A stretch of 23,815 nucleotides of DNA from Dictyoglomota bacterium. GTDB taxonomy: Bacteria; Dictyoglomota; Dictyoglomia; Dictyoglomales; Dictyoglomaceae. The stretch spans positions 1 through 23,815 of the forward strand of contig JAKOUL010000059.1 of assembly GCA_029776735.1 (NCBI GenBank), in the 5' to 3' direction. This document shows, piece by piece, positions 1-7,890 of the stretch. Both the position numbers and the translations under genes were made by a program. Within the stretch, counting starts at the first letter, position 1, and each line of letters starts with the position of its first letter. The notes below the pieces were generated by a model that was given only the letters and a program-made list of their open reading frames with translations, ran no database searches and was not told the origin of the DNA.

Positions 1-301
1 GCCAGGGAGTATAAAGCCCCACACACATTTCAATGCGCAAGTATATGTATTAAAGAAGGAAGAAGGGGGTAGACACACGCCATTTTTCAGTGGATACAAG
101 CCACAATTTTTCTTTAGGACGACAGATGTAACAGGAGAGATAAAGTTACCAGAGGGAGTACAGATGGTAATGCCAGGTGATAATATAGAGATGGAGATAA
201 AGTTAATAAAGCCGGTAGCATTAGAGGAAGGGTTAAGGTTTGCAATAAGAGAAGGTGGCAGGACTGTTGGTGCAGGTGTCGTAACTAAAATTATTGAGTA
301 A
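1..301 (+). CDS. tuf: Elongation factor Tu, C-terminal end (partial)
   Basis: This is the last 99 codons of an open frame that enters from the left edge; codons start at position 2 and the TAA stop is at 299-301. The visible part matches the end of domain 2/domain 3 of EF-Tu: [11 protein letters not shown], the GGRHTPFF segment, [14 protein letters not shown] and the terminal [10 protein letters not shown] motif. EF-Tu is the GTPase that brings aminoacyl-tRNA to the ribosome; domain 3 contacts tRNA and EF-Ts. The GTPase domain is outside the window. The next gene is rpmG, 26 bp downstream, the start of a common bacterial tuf-rpmG-trnW-secE-nusG order. Confidence 0.95.
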   Translation, partial: PGSIKPHTHFNAQVYVLKKEEGGRHTPFFSGYKPQFFFRTTDVTGEIKLPEGVQMVMPGDNIEMEIKLIKPVALEEGLRFAIREGGRTVGAGVVTKIIE

Positions 302-327
302 TATGACGAGAGAGGTGTTATAATAAT

Positions 328-477
328 ATGAGAGTGGTAATAACGTTGGCATGTGGTGAATGTAAAAATAGAAATTATACAACAGAAAAAAATAAAAAGA
401 ATGATCCTGATCGTTTAGAATTAAAGAAATATTGTCCTGAGTGTAAAAAGCATACTATTCATAGAGAGGTGAAGTAG
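328..477 (+). CDS. rpmG: 50S ribosomal protein L33
   Basis: A 49-residue basic protein with two Cys pairs, CGEC at 9-12 and CPEC at 36-39. This is the zinc-ribbon (C+) form of L33, a small protein of the large ribosomal subunit. Length matches the family (about 49-55). A weak purine-rich site (GAGAGGTG, around 308-316) precedes the ATG. The TAG stop at 475-477 shares its last two bases with the 5' end of tRNA-Trp, so mRNA and tRNA overlap. Recognition rests on the YCPECKKH..H segment and on the gene order. Confidence 0.95.
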   Translation: MRVVITLACGECKNRNYTTEKNKKNDPDRLELKKYCPECKKHTIHREVK

Positions 478-552
478 GCCCGTAGCTCTAATAGGGAGAG
501 CGCCGGACTCCAAATCCGGGGGTTGCAGGTTCAAGCCCTGCCGGGCCTGCCA
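476..552 (+). tRNA. trnW: tRNA-Trp (CCA anticodon)
   Basis: A complete cloverleaf can be drawn. The acceptor stem is AGGCCCG (476-482) with CGGGCCT (542-548). The D stem is GCTC (485-488) with GAGC (498-501). The anticodon stem is CCGGA (503-507) with TCCGG (515-519), and the loop CTCCAAA carries anticodon CCA at 510-512. The T stem is GCAGG (525-529) with CCTGC (537-541) around loop TTCAAGC. The discriminator is G549 and CCA is encoded at 550-552. The A1-U72 pair and G73 are usual for bacterial tRNA-Trp. The first two bases overlap the rpmG stop codon. Confidence 0.98.
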
Positions 553-584
553 AAAATTTTCTGTTTAATAAGGAGTGTAATTAG

Positions 585-806
585 ATGGCTGTGAGTACAT
601 TAGGTTCGATAAAAAATAAAATAAAAAACTTTTGGGCGGAAGAAAAGGCAGAGCTTAAAAAGGTTTTGTGGCCAGATAGAAAAAAAGTTCTCCAGCTTTC
701 TCTGGCTTTGGGCATAACTCTTATCCTTTTAATAGCGTTAATTTCAGTATATGATCTTATATTTGGTTTTCTCGCAAGTCTCATTTTAGGAAGCTTTACT
801 GGATAA
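585..806 (+). CDS. secE: Protein translocase subunit SecE
   Basis: A 73-residue protein of the short, single-span bacterial SecE type. The N-terminal amphipathic part ends in the conserved AELKKVLWPDRKKVLQ segment (about 23-38), which lies on the membrane surface, and one transmembrane helix follows (about 40-66). SecE clamps SecY in the SecYEG protein-export channel. The start is supported by AAGGAGTG at 570-577, 7 bp before the ATG. It sits directly after tRNA-Trp and runs into nusG; the secE-nusG pair is near-universal in bacteria. Confidence 0.95.
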   Translation: MAVSTLGSIKNKIKNFWAEEKAELKKVLWPDRKKVLQLSLALGITLILLIALISVYDLIFGFLASLILGSFTG

Positions 807-820
807 TGGAGGTATTTTAC

Positions 821-1351
821 GTGTCAGATCCAAAATGGTATGTAGTCCACACATTAGCAGGACATGAACATAAAGTTAGAGCTATTTTAGAAAGACAGGT
901 TAAACTGCTTCACTTAGAAGATAAAATATTTGAGGTTGTTGTCCCAGAAGAGAAAGTAATGACTGTTAAAGGTGGTAAAAAGCGTATACAGGTTAAGAAG
1001 GTTTTTCCAGGATACCTTTTTATAAGGATGGTAGATGATGAAGACGTAAAAAGACTGATTAGAAGTACCACAGGAGTCACTGGCTTTGTAGGTACTCCAG
1101 CAAAGCCAAGTGTTTTAAATCCTCAAGAAGAACATTGGATAAGAAGATTCTTAGAGCAAAAAGAGATTCATCCTGAGCTTAGGGTTAAAAAGGGAGATAG
1201 AGTGTATATTAAATCTGGTCCTTTCATGGGTTATGAGGGACTTGTTGATGAAGTTTATCCTGAGAAAGGTACTGTAAGGGTTCTTTTATCTATTTTTGGT
1301 AGAGAAACTCCTACAGAAATAGATCATACTCAGGTAGAAAAGACTGACTAA
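821..1351 (+). CDS. nusG: Transcription termination/antitermination protein NusG
   Basis: NusG binds RNA polymerase, increases processivity and links it to Rho and to ribosomal protein S10. From GTG 821 the product has 176 residues. It begins with the NGN domain ([14 protein letters not shown], then [10 protein letters not shown] in the middle), and the C-terminal KOW domain is [14 protein letters not shown]...[23 protein letters not shown] chose GTG 821 over an in-frame ATG at 806 because TGGAGGT at 807-813 is a well-placed ribosome-binding site for 821 (8-nt spacer), while 806 overlaps the secE stop and has no site of its own. The alternative start adds only five residues (MEVFY). Confidence 0.93.
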   Translation: MSDPKWYVVHTLAGHEHKVRAILERQVKLLHLEDKIFEVVVPEEKVMTVKGGKKRIQVKKVFPGYLFIRMVDDEDVKRLIRSTTGVTGFVGTPAKPSVLNPQEEHWIRRFLEQKEIHPELRVKKGDRVYIKSGPFMGYEGLVDEVYPEKGTVRVLLSIFGRETPTEIDHTQVEKTD

Positions 1352-1368
1352 GAAGGAGGGAAATAAGA

Positions 1369-1797
1369 TTGCCTAAAAAGATTATAGGAAAGGTAAAACT
1401 TCAACTTTCGGCAGGAAAGGCTACACCTGCACCACCAGTGGGTCCTGCTTTAGGACAGTACGGCGTAAATATTATGGAATTTTGTAAGGCTTATAATGCA
1501 GCTACTAGTGGACAAGAAGGGATGATCATTCCTGCGGAAATAACTATTTACGAAGATAGATCTTTTTCTTTTGTGACTAAAACTCCTCCTGCATCAGATC
1601 TTCTTAAGAAAGCTGCAGGAGTAGAAAAAGGATCTGGAGAGCCTAATAAAGTTAAGGTTGGGAGAGTAAATAAAAATAAGGTAAAAGAGATTGCTGAATT
1701 AAAGTTGAAAGATCTAAATGCTACAGATATTGAGGCTGCAATAAGAATGATAGAAGGAACAGCACGAAGTATGGGGATTGAAGTTGCAGAAGGATAG
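1369..1797 (+). CDS. rplK: 50S ribosomal protein L11
   Basis: A 142-residue protein matching L11 over its full length. It has the proline-rich N-terminal region ([20 protein letters not shown], about 17-36), which senses the GTPase centre, and the C-terminal rRNA-binding domain ending with the [12 protein letters not shown] signature. L11 binds the 23S rRNA GTPase-associated region with L10-L12. The start codon is TTG at 1369, set by AAGGAGGG at 1353-1360 (8-nt spacer); the family begins MPKK/MAKK at exactly this point. It lies 17 bp after nusG. Confidence 0.96.
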   Translation: MPKKIIGKVKLQLSAGKATPAPPVGPALGQYGVNIMEFCKAYNAATSGQEGMIIPAEITIYEDRSFSFVTKTPPASDLLKKAAGVEKGSGEPNKVKVGRVNKNKVKEIAELKLKDLNATDIEAAIRMIEGTARSMGIEVAEG

Positions 1798-1803
1798 AGG
1801 TTT

Positions 1804-1834
1804 GTGGGAGAGGGAATTTCCTCGCTAAAACCAC
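1804..1834 (+). promoter_or_regulatory. Likely ribosomal protein L1 mRNA-binding hairpin
   Basis: Between the rplK stop and the rplA ribosome-binding site, GTGG (1804-1807) pairs with CCAC (1831-1834) and GAGG (1810-1813) pairs with CCTC (1820-1823), closed by a six-base loop. The two helices are separated by an asymmetric internal loop, GA on the 5' side and GCTAAAA on the 3' side. This two-helix shape with a purine-rich asymmetric loop resembles known L1 operator RNAs, which copy the L1 site of 23S rRNA. I infer that free L1 represses translation of its operon here. Folding was done by eye. Confidence 0.65.
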
Positions 1835-1855
1835 TTAAGAAGGAGGAATAAATTT

Positions 1856-2581
1856 ATGGCAGAAAGAGGGAAAAGATATTTACAAGCGATGTCTTTAATT
1901 GAAAGTGGAAAATTATATTCTCCAAGGGAGGCTGTTTCTTTAGTTAAAAAACTATCTACAGCAAAATTTGATGAGACTATAAATCTTGCTGTTGCCTTAG
2001 GTGTAGACCCGAAACATGCTGATCAGCAGGTAAGAGGAACTGTTGTACTTCCTTATGGAGCTGGAAAAGAGAAAAAAGTCTTAGTTTTTGCTGAAGGAGA
2101 AAAAGCTCAAGAAGCAAAAGAGGCTGGGGCAGATTATGTAGGTGGAGAAGATTTGGTAAAACAAATTGAAAGTGGATGGTTAGACTTTGATATAGCTATA
2201 GCTACACCAGATATTATGGGAGCTCTAAAAATACCTTCTAGGTTAGGTAAGATCTTAGGACCTCGTGGATTAATGCCAAACCCTAAGACAGGCACTGTTA
2301 CTACTGATATTGGGAAAACAGTAAAAGAATATAAAGCAGGAAGAGTTGAATTTAGAACTGATAGATATGGAATTGTACATGTACCTATTGGTAAAGCTTC
2401 TTTTACAGAAGAAGGTCTCTATAAAAATTTAATGACGGTATTAGATACTCTTTTGAGATTAAAACCTGCAGCTGCAAAGGGACAGTACTTTAAGAGTGTC
2501 TACATATCTCCAAGTATGGGACCGAGTATACCTATAGAAACTAAAAATCTTCCTGATCTTTTGAGACAGGAGGTTGCATAG
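1856..2581 (+). CDS. rplA: 50S ribosomal protein L1
   Basis: A 241-residue protein, close to the usual 225-235. It carries the L1 hallmarks: [29 protein letters not shown] (about 38-66), the central [33 protein letters not shown] segment, and the C-terminal [16 protein letters not shown]1 forms the mobile L1 stalk near the ribosomal E site and is often the autorepressor of rplK-rplA. The ATG follows AAGGAGGA at 1839-1846. A candidate L1-binding hairpin lies just upstream at 1804-1834. The following gene rplJ is separated by a 169-bp regulatory leader. Confidence 0.96.
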   Translation: MAERGKRYLQAMSLIESGKLYSPREAVSLVKKLSTAKFDETINLAVALGVDPKHADQQVRGTVVLPYGAGKEKKVLVFAEGEKAQEAKEAGADYVGGEDLVKQIESGWLDFDIAIATPDIMGALKIPSRLGKILGPRGLMPNPKTGTVTTDIGKTVKEYKAGRVEFRTDRYGIVHVPIGKASFTEEGLYKNLMTVLDTLLRLKPAAAKGQYFKSVYISPSMGPSIPIETKNLPDLLRQEVA

Positions 2582-2610
2582 GCTTATAAAAAAAATAGAG
2601 ATTTATATGT

Positions 2611-2724
2611 TAGGCCAAAGACCGTAGGTTTATAAACTTCCTACGTAGGCCTTACTGGTTTTCAAAAGTAAACATAGGAGCAAATTCTATAAGGGAAAGC
2701 CAGAAGGCTTTCCCTTATATTTTT
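2611..2724 (+). promoter_or_regulatory. Ribosomal protein L10 leader
   Basis: The rplA-rplJ gap holds a hairpin typical of the L10 leader. AGGCC (2612-2616) pairs with GGCCT (2648-2652) and CGTAGG (2623-2628) pairs with CCTACG (2640-2645). Between them is an asymmetric loop, AAAGAC opposite TA, a kink-turn-like L10 site. About 35 bases later an intrinsic terminator (2688-2724) precedes the rplJ ribosome-binding site. The L10(L12) complex is known to bind such leaders and control rplJL expression. A 9-bp competing pairing that could act as antiterminator is described under findings. Confidence 0.8.
2688..2724 (+). terminator. Intrinsic terminator/attenuator upstream of rplJ
   Basis: A perfect 14-bp stem, TATAAGGGAAAGCC (2688-2701) with GGCTTTCCCTTATA (2706-2719), has loop AGAA and is followed by TTTTT (2720-2724). 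It is a strong Rho-independent terminator shape placed after the L10-binding element and 26 bp before the rplJ start. It most likely works as an attenuator controlling rplJ-rplL rather than as the plain end of the rplKA transcript. Confidence 0.85.
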
Positions 2725-2750
2725 AGAACTTAAAAAAGGAGGTGAAAAGT

Positions 2751-3287
2751 TTGCCAAAACCTGAAAAAGTACAAAAATTAGAAGAGTTGTATCAAATGAT
2801 GTCAAAAGCAAATGCCCTGATTTTTACAGATTTTAAGGGGCTAACAGTTGCAGATCTTTTTGAACTTAGATCAAAAATAAAAGCTTCTCAAGCAGAATAC
2901 AGAATAGTAAAAAATACATTGGCATTAAGAGCTATTCAGAAGCTATTTCCAGAAGAAAATTTAGAAAGTTTCTTCATTGGTCCAACAGCAATTACTTATT
3001 GCTATGATGATTCATTTTCTGTACTAAAGACTTTAGTAGACTACATGAGAGACCACGAAAATTTAAAATTTAAAGGCGGAATAATTGATAAAGAGATATA
3101 TTCTGCAGAAGACATAAAGGAACTTGCGAAACTTCCACCTAAGGAAGTTATTCTGTCACAACTTGTCGGGAGTATCTCTGCTCCAGTAAGTTCATTAGTT
3201 TGGAGTCTAAATTGGACTATTAACAAACTGGTTTGGGCTTTAGATGCTATTGCTAAAGAGAAAGAGAAAGTCTCAATAAATCAATAA
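2751..3287 (+). CDS. rplJ: 50S ribosomal protein L10
   Basis: A 178-residue protein of the L10 family: N-terminal [38 protein letters not shown], the [10 protein letters not shown] motif that contacts 23S rRNA (about 46-55), and a C-terminal helix (about 140-178) that binds L12 dimers. L10 forms the base of the ribosomal stalk. The start is TTG 2751: AGGAGG at 2737-2742 is 8 nt upstream, whereas the in-frame GTG at 2742 overlaps that site and would only add MKS. It is cotranscribed with rplL, 14 bp downstream, and preceded by the L10 leader. Confidence 0.95.
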   Translation: MPKPEKVQKLEELYQMMSKANALIFTDFKGLTVADLFELRSKIKASQAEYRIVKNTLALRAIQKLFPEENLESFFIGPTAITYCYDDSFSVLKTLVDYMRDHENLKFKGGIIDKEIYSAEDIKELAKLPPKEVILSQLVGSISAPVSSLVWSLNWTINKLVWALDAIAKEKEKVSINQ

Positions 3288-3301
3288 AAGGAGGTAGAAA
3301 G

Positions 3302-3676
3302 ATGAATAAAGAGGAAATCATTCAGGCTATTAAAGAAATGAAAGTTTTGGAACTTGTAGAGTTAGTAAAAGCTTTAGAAGAGGAATTTGGAGTAAGTGCT
3401 GCTATGCCAGTAGCAGCGGCAGCTACTGCTTCAGCTGGAGCAGTAGCCACACCAGTTGAAGAAAAGACTACTTTTGATGTAATTCTTAAGGATACTGGCG
3501 ATAATAAAATTAAAGTTCTTAAGGTAGTAAGAGAAATAACAGGACTTGGCTTGAAAGAAGCAAAAGATTTGGTAGACTCTGTTCCAAAACCAATTAAAGA
3601 GGGAGTTTCTAAGGAAGAAGCTGAAGATATTAAAGCAAAATTAGAAGCTGAAGGTGCAGTGGTAGAGATAAAGTAA
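3302..3676 (+). CDS. rplL: 50S ribosomal protein L7/L12
   Basis: A 124-residue protein with all L12 parts: an N-terminal dimerisation helix pair ([20 protein letters not shown], about 13-32), an Ala/Val-rich flexible hinge (about 33-50), and the C-terminal domain that recruits translation factors ([12 protein letters not shown], then [29 protein letters not shown], about 55-124). Several dimers bind L10 to form the stalk. The ATG follows AAAGGAGGTAG (3287-3297). It is the last gene of the ribosomal block; a hairpin follows at 3689-3716. Confidence 0.97.
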   Translation: MNKEEIIQAIKEMKVLELVELVKALEEEFGVSAAMPVAAAATASAGAVATPVEEKTTFDVILKDTGDNKIKVLKVVREITGLGLKEAKDLVDSVPKPIKEGVSKEEAEDIKAKLEAEGAVVEIK

Positions 3677-3688
3677 GAATGAGTTTAT

Positions 3689-3716
3689 GGGTGGAGAGGA
3701 TTATTCCTCTCCACCC
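3689..3716. terminator. Perfect hairpin at convergent rplL / lysC ends
   Basis: GGGTGGAGAGGA (3689-3700) and TCCTCTCCACCC (3705-3716) form a perfect 12-bp stem with a TTAT loop, 12 bp after the rplL stop. It is the obvious end point for the rplL transcript and, read on the other strand, for the lysC transcript. Neither side has a proper T-run, so it may act as an RNA barrier or processing end rather than a classical intrinsic terminator. The lysC stop codon (3701-3703) lies in its loop. Confidence 0.6.
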
Positions 3717-4924
3717 AGATTGAATCCATCATGTAATGCTTTTACTGTTTTTTCAACCAAATCTCTTCTTATAATACACGTAATTTTTATTTCAGAAGTA
3801 GTAATCATCTCAATATTTATCCCTGCAGAAGCTAAGATTCCAAACATTTTGGCTGCAATTCCAGGAGTACTTTGAATGCCCCATCCTACAATTGATACTT
3901 TACCTACATTGTTGTCATAATCTATCTCTTTGGCTCCTATCTCTTCTGCAACTTTTTTGATAACCTCTATAGTTGCTGGTAATTCTTTTTCTGGAACGGT
4001 GAAGGATAAATCTGTTATTCCATCCTTACTTATATTTTGAACGATATCATCCACATTTATAGCTAGTTCTTCTAAAGGTGCAAAAATCTTATAGGCAATA
4101 CCAGGTCTATCTGGTACTCCTATAACTGTTATCTTAGCTATATTTTTATTATGAGCTATTCCTCTGACTTTTTGTTTTGATTCCACTTCTTTTACCTCCC
4201 CAATAAGAGTTCCAGAATTATCGTTGAAACTTGATTTTACTACTACAGGTACTTTATACGTAGCAGCAAGATCTACGGAACGAAGTTGCATTACTTGGGC
4301 ACCTTGTCCTGACATTTCAAGCATCTCTTCATAGGATATAAAATCTAACTTTTTAGCATTAGGCACTATTCTTGGATCAGCAGTACATATTCCGTCTACG
4401 TCAGTATACATCTCACATATATCAGCTTTTAAAACAGCTGCAAGAGCCACAGCAGTAGCATTTGACCCACCTCTACCTAAGGTAGTTACATCACCTTTTT
4501 CTTCTTCATAGCCTTGAAATCCTGCTACTACTACAACCTTTCCCTTCTCAAGTTCTTCAAATATTCTTTTGGGCTCAATTTTTAATATATTCGCTTTAGT
4601 ATGGATAGAATCTGTTATTATTCCTGCTTGCCTTCCAGATAGAGCAATAGCTGGAATTCCAAGATTTTGAAGGGCTATAGCTGTTAATGCAGCGGAAGTT
4701 CTTTCTCCAGATGAAAGCAAAAAGTCTATTTCTCTCGGATTTGGATTAGGATTCAATTTTTCAGCCATCTCTATAAGGTCATCAGTAGTATCTCCCATAG
4801 CTGAAACTACCACTACTAATTTATGGCCTTCTTTATAGTATTTTGCAATTTTCTCTGCGATATTTTTTATTCTTTCTAAGGATCCAACTGAAGTACCGCC
4901 ATATTTCTGGACAATTAAGCTCAC
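3701..4924 (-). CDS. lysC: Aspartate kinase
   Basis: A 407-residue monofunctional aspartokinase, which makes aspartyl phosphate, the first step to lysine, threonine and methionine. The kinase domain starts with KYGGTSVGS (7-15), then VVVSAMGDTTDDL (38-50) and TTLGRGGSNATAVALAA (147-163). Two ACT domains follow (VIGVPDRPGIAYKIF, about 268-281, and VGWGIQSTPGIAAKMF, about 346-361), so feedback inhibition by an end-product amino acid is expected; which one cannot be read from sequence. The start is GTG 4924 after TAGGAGGA. It is the last gene of the ilvE-lysC operon, 12 bp after asd. Its last four codons lie in a transcription-end hairpin. Confidence 0.95.
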   Translation of the reverse strand: MSLIVQKYGGTSVGSLERIKNIAEKIAKYYKEGHKLVVVVSAMGDTTDDLIEMAEKLNPNPNPREIDFLLSSGERTSAALTAIALQNLGIPAIALSGRQAGIITDSIHTKANILKIEPKRIFEELEKGKVVVVAGFQGYEEEKGDVTTLGRGGSNATAVALAAVLKADICEMYTDVDGICTADPRIVPNAKKLDFISYEEMLEMSGQGAQVMQLRSVDLAATYKVPVVVKSSFNDNSGTLIGEVKEVESKQKVRGIAHNKNIAKITVIGVPDRPGIAYKIFAPLEELAINVDDIVQNISKDGITDLSFTVPEKELPATIEVIKKVAEEIGAKEIDYDNNVGKVSIVGWGIQSTPGIAAKMFGILASAGINIEMITTSEIKITCIIRRDLVEKTVKALHDGFNLGGEE

Positions 4925-4936
4925 CGTAACTTCCTC

Positions 4937-5935
4937 CTACATAATTAATCTTTCTAATATTTGTACAGCATTTAATGCAGCACCTTTTCTTATATTATCA
5001 GAGACTACCCATATGTTAATAGCTTTGGGCTCAAAAAGATCTTCTCTGAGTCTTCCTACGAAAACATCATCCTTTCCATTGCAATAAAATGGCATAGGAT
5101 ATTTTTTCTCCTTAGGGTTATCAATAACTTTTACGCCAGGTGCCTTTTCTAAAGTTTCATATACTTCTTTTAAAGTAAATTCTCTTTCAAATTCTGCAAG
5201 GATGGCTTCAGAATGTCCTCTTATGATAGGAGCTCTCACACATGTTGGAGATACTTTTATGCTTGAGTCATGGAGTATTTTATGGGTCTCTCTGACCATT
5301 TTTATCTCTTCTCTTGTATAATTTCCTTCCTCAAAAGAATCAATATGAGGAATTAGATTGAAAGCTATAGGATAAGGAAAGACCGTAGGAGAGATATCTT
5401 GCCCTTTTAAATATGCTTCGGTAGACTGTAGGAGTTCGTTTATAGCATCTTTTCCTTTTCCAGAAACAGATTGATAAGTTGCTACAAATATTCTTTTGAG
5501 TTTCCATTTTTTATGCAAGGGATTTAAAGCTACAAGCATCTGTATAGTGGAACAATTTGGATTTGCTATTATATTTTTATGGTTATTTAAATCTTCAGGA
5601 TTAATCTCTGGTATTACTAAAGGAACATTTGGATCCATTCTAAAAGCGTTACTATTATCAATTATTATAGTTCCTTTTTGTGCTACTTTGGGAGCAAGTT
5701 CTAAACTAATATCTTCTCCTATAGAGAAAAGGGCAAAATCTGCCTTGGAAATATTTGACACATCGGCTTTTTCAACTTTTATTTTCTCTTCTCCAAAATT
5801 TACATGTGTTCCTTCAGATTTTTCCGATGCAAAGGCATAGATTTCTGAAATGGGGATTTTTCTTTCCCATAATATCTTTAACATTTCTTGTCCTACAACT
5901 CCTGTGGCACCTACAACTGCAATCTTATATCCCAT
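4937..5935 (-). CDS. asd: Aspartate-semialdehyde dehydrogenase
   Basis: A 332-residue enzyme that reduces aspartyl phosphate to aspartate semialdehyde with NADPH, directly after the LysC step. The N-terminal dinucleotide-binding motif is VVGATGVVGQEML (7-19). The catalytic Cys is C128 in ANPNCSTIQ. The C-terminal part has SPTCVRAPIIRGHSEAI with the active-site His. Length is normal (about 330-345). A ribosome-binding site AGGGAGGA precedes the ATG, 22 bp after the thrB stop. It sits between thrB and lysC in the operon. Confidence 0.95.
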   Translation of the reverse strand: MGYKIAVVGATGVVGQEMLKILWERKIPISEIYAFASEKSEGTHVNFGEEKIKVEKADVSNISKADFALFSIGEDISLELAPKVAQKGTIIIDNSNAFRMDPNVPLVIPEINPEDLNNHKNIIANPNCSTIQMLVALNPLHKKWKLKRIFVATYQSVSGKGKDAINELLQSTEAYLKGQDISPTVFPYPIAFNLIPHIDSFEEGNYTREEIKMVRETHKILHDSSIKVSPTCVRAPIIRGHSEAILAEFEREFTLKEVYETLEKAPGVKVIDNPKEKKYPMPFYCNGKDDVFVGRLREDLFEPKAINIWVVSDNIRKGAALNAVQILERLIM

Positions 5936-5957
5936 TCTTTTGTCCTCCCTAAAACAC

Positions 5958-6842
5958 TTAAATTCTTTCTATTTTAACTCCTTGGTGATTTATATTTAAG
6001 ATTTTAAAATCACCCTCAACCTTATTTTTTAAATTATTTTTCAGTTTTTCAAAAATTTCAAGTGCTTCTTCTCTATTAAAAAATATTGATAAAAGGGATG
6101 GTCCAGCCCCACTTAAAACTACTTTTTTATTCCACTTTTTAAGTTCTTCTGAAATTAAGGTATATTCTTTAACAAGTGGGCATCTATAAGGTTCATGAAT
6201 AGCATCATCTAATCCTAAATTTAGAATTTTTTCTTCTCTTTCTATAAGACCTATAAGAAGAAAACTTAGCTTTTGTAGATTATATACAACTTTTTCTCTT
6301 GGATAAACCGTTGGTAATACTTTTCTTGCTTCCGTGGTAGGGAACTGATAATTTGGTATATAAATTACTCCTAAAATCTCACCATTTATAGGAATTTTCT
6401 TGATAAAGATTGTCTCCTCATTTTTAGTACATATGGTAATACCACCTTCTAAGGCAGCAGATAGGTTATCTAAATGTCCTTCTAAAGAAAGGGCAAGTTC
6501 TATTTTTTCTTCTTTTGAAAGATTCTTCCCTGTTACAATTTCAGCAGAGAATACTCCTCCTAATATAGCAGCAGCACTACTTCCTAATCCCTTTCCCACA
6601 GGGATATCCGAAGATACTTCAATTCTATAATTTTTAGGTTTTTCTTTTAAATATTCTAATGTTAAGTTAAATGACTGAGAGAAAAGATTATGCATTGAAA
6701 AGATATTATCATTTATAATCTTTTCTCCTTCAACATTTGTTCTTATGACTATTTTTAAAAAAAGATCCCAAGCAATACCTAAGGTATCAAAGCCAGGTCC
6801 CAAGTTAGCTGAAGTAGCAGGAACTTTTACGCAATAATTCAT
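5958..6842 (-). CDS. thrB: Homoserine kinase
   Basis: A 294-residue GHMP-family kinase that phosphorylates homoserine. N-terminal [18 protein letters not shown] (7-24) and the ATP-binding loop [13 protein letters not shown] (81-93) are typical of ThrB; the third GHMP motif [14 protein letters not shown] lies in the C-terminal part. Its ATG overlaps the thrC TGA stop (ATGA), pointing to translational coupling with threonine synthase. Length matches the family (about 290-310). Confidence 0.95.
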   Translation of the reverse strand: MNYCVKVPATSANLGPGFDTLGIAWDLFLKIVIRTNVEGEKIINDNIFSMHNLFSQSFNLTLEYLKEKPKNYRIEVSSDIPVGKGLGSSAAAILGGVFSAEIVTGKNLSKEEKIELALSLEGHLDNLSAALEGGITICTKNEETIFIKKIPINGEILGVIYIPNYQFPTTEARKVLPTVYPREKVVYNLQKLSFLLIGLIEREEKILNLGLDDAIHEPYRCPLVKEYTLISEELKKWNKKVVLSGAGPSLLSIFFNREEALEIFEKLKNNLKNKVEGDFKILNINHQGVKIERI

Positions 6843-7879
6843 AGATCTAACACTTTTTCTAATTCTTCTATTTTGAGATCTATAGTAATGGAAATTTTAG
6901 ACTGTTTTATAGCAATATCAGGATCTTTAAGACCATTTCCAGTAAGAATGCAGACCACCTCTGTACCTGGAAATCTTTTTTCAGATAGAAGCTTTTTAAC
7001 TCCAGCCCAGGAAGCTGCAGAAGCAGGCTCTGCGAATATACCTTCTTCTGAGGCAAGCTCTTTTTGAGCTTCTATGATTTCTTCATCAGTTACAGTATCT
7101 ATTAAGCCATTAGATTCCTTTACTGCATTAAGTGCCTTTTCACCACTTGCTGGATTCCCTATTTTTATAGCTGTAGCAATAGTTTTAGGATCTGGGATAG
7201 GATGCCCTTTTACTAAAGGGGCTGCTCCTTCTGCTTGAAATCCTAACATTTTTGGAGTACGGTCTACTTTTCCTAATTTAAAATACTCTTTGAATCCCAT
7301 CCAGTAAGCAGTAATATTACCTGCATTTCCTACAGGAATTGCTAAATTTTCTGGTGCTTTACCTAAGGTATCGCATACCTCAAAGGCGGCAGTTTTCTGC
7401 CCTTCTAATCTGTAAGGATTTACCGAATTTACTAATGTAATAGGTAGTCTTTTAGATGCTTCTCTTACTAAATTTAAAGCATCATCAAAGTTTCCTCTTA
7501 CGCTAATTACTTTTGCTCCATACATTATAGCCTGGGCTAATTTACCAAGGGCAATGGCATTTTCTGGTAAGACTACAAAAGCTTTAAGTCTTGTGAATGC
7601 AGAGTAGGCTGCAGCTGAAGCAGCGGTGTTACCTGTAGATGCACATATTACTGCTTTACTACCTTCCTCTAAAGCCTTTGCCATGGCTACGACCATACCT
7701 CTATCTTTGAATGATCCTGTAGGGTTCATTCCTTCGTATTTCAGCCATATATTAATCTTATAATCTTTGCTCAAATTTTGAGCAAAGATTAAAGGTGTAT
7801 CTCCTTCGTGTAGTGAGATAAGAGGAGTTTTATCGGTGATAGGAAGGAGATCTTTATACTTTAAAAGTACCCCTTTCAT
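6839..7879 (-). CDS. thrC: Threonine synthase
   Basis: A 346-residue PLP enzyme that converts phosphohomoserine to threonine. The PLP lysine is K58 in [10 protein letters not shown]. The substrate/PLP region [14 protein letters not shown] and the glycine-rich [15 protein letters not shown] segment follow. I place the start at ATG 7879: AAGGAG lies just before it with an 8-nt spacer and overlaps the hom stop codon, giving the usual short ThrC N-terminus ([24 protein letters not shown]). An upstream in-frame ATG at 7915 would add 12 residues and overlap hom by 25 bp without its own site. It overlaps thrB by 4 bp. Confidence 0.94.
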   Translation of the reverse strand: MKGVLLKYKDLLPITDKTPLISLHEGDTPLIFAQNLSKDYKINIWLKYEGMNPTGSFKDRGMVVAMAKALEEGSKAVICASTGNTAASAAAYSAFTRLKAFVVLPENAIALGKLAQAIMYGAKVISVRGNFDDALNLVREASKRLPITLVNSVNPYRLEGQKTAAFEVCDTLGKAPENLAIPVGNAGNITAYWMGFKEYFKLGKVDRTPKMLGFQAEGAAPLVKGHPIPDPKTIATAIKIGNPASGEKALNAVKESNGLIDTVTDEEIIEAQKELASEEGIFAEPASAASWAGVKKLLSEKRFPGTEVVCILTGNGLKDPDIAIKQSKISITIDLKIEELEKVLDL

Positions 7880-7890
7880 TTTTTCACTCC

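Noticed and set aside
5496..5840. 114-codon plus-strand open frame inside asd
   Set aside because: Shadow of asd on the other strand; the asd frame has full family motifs.
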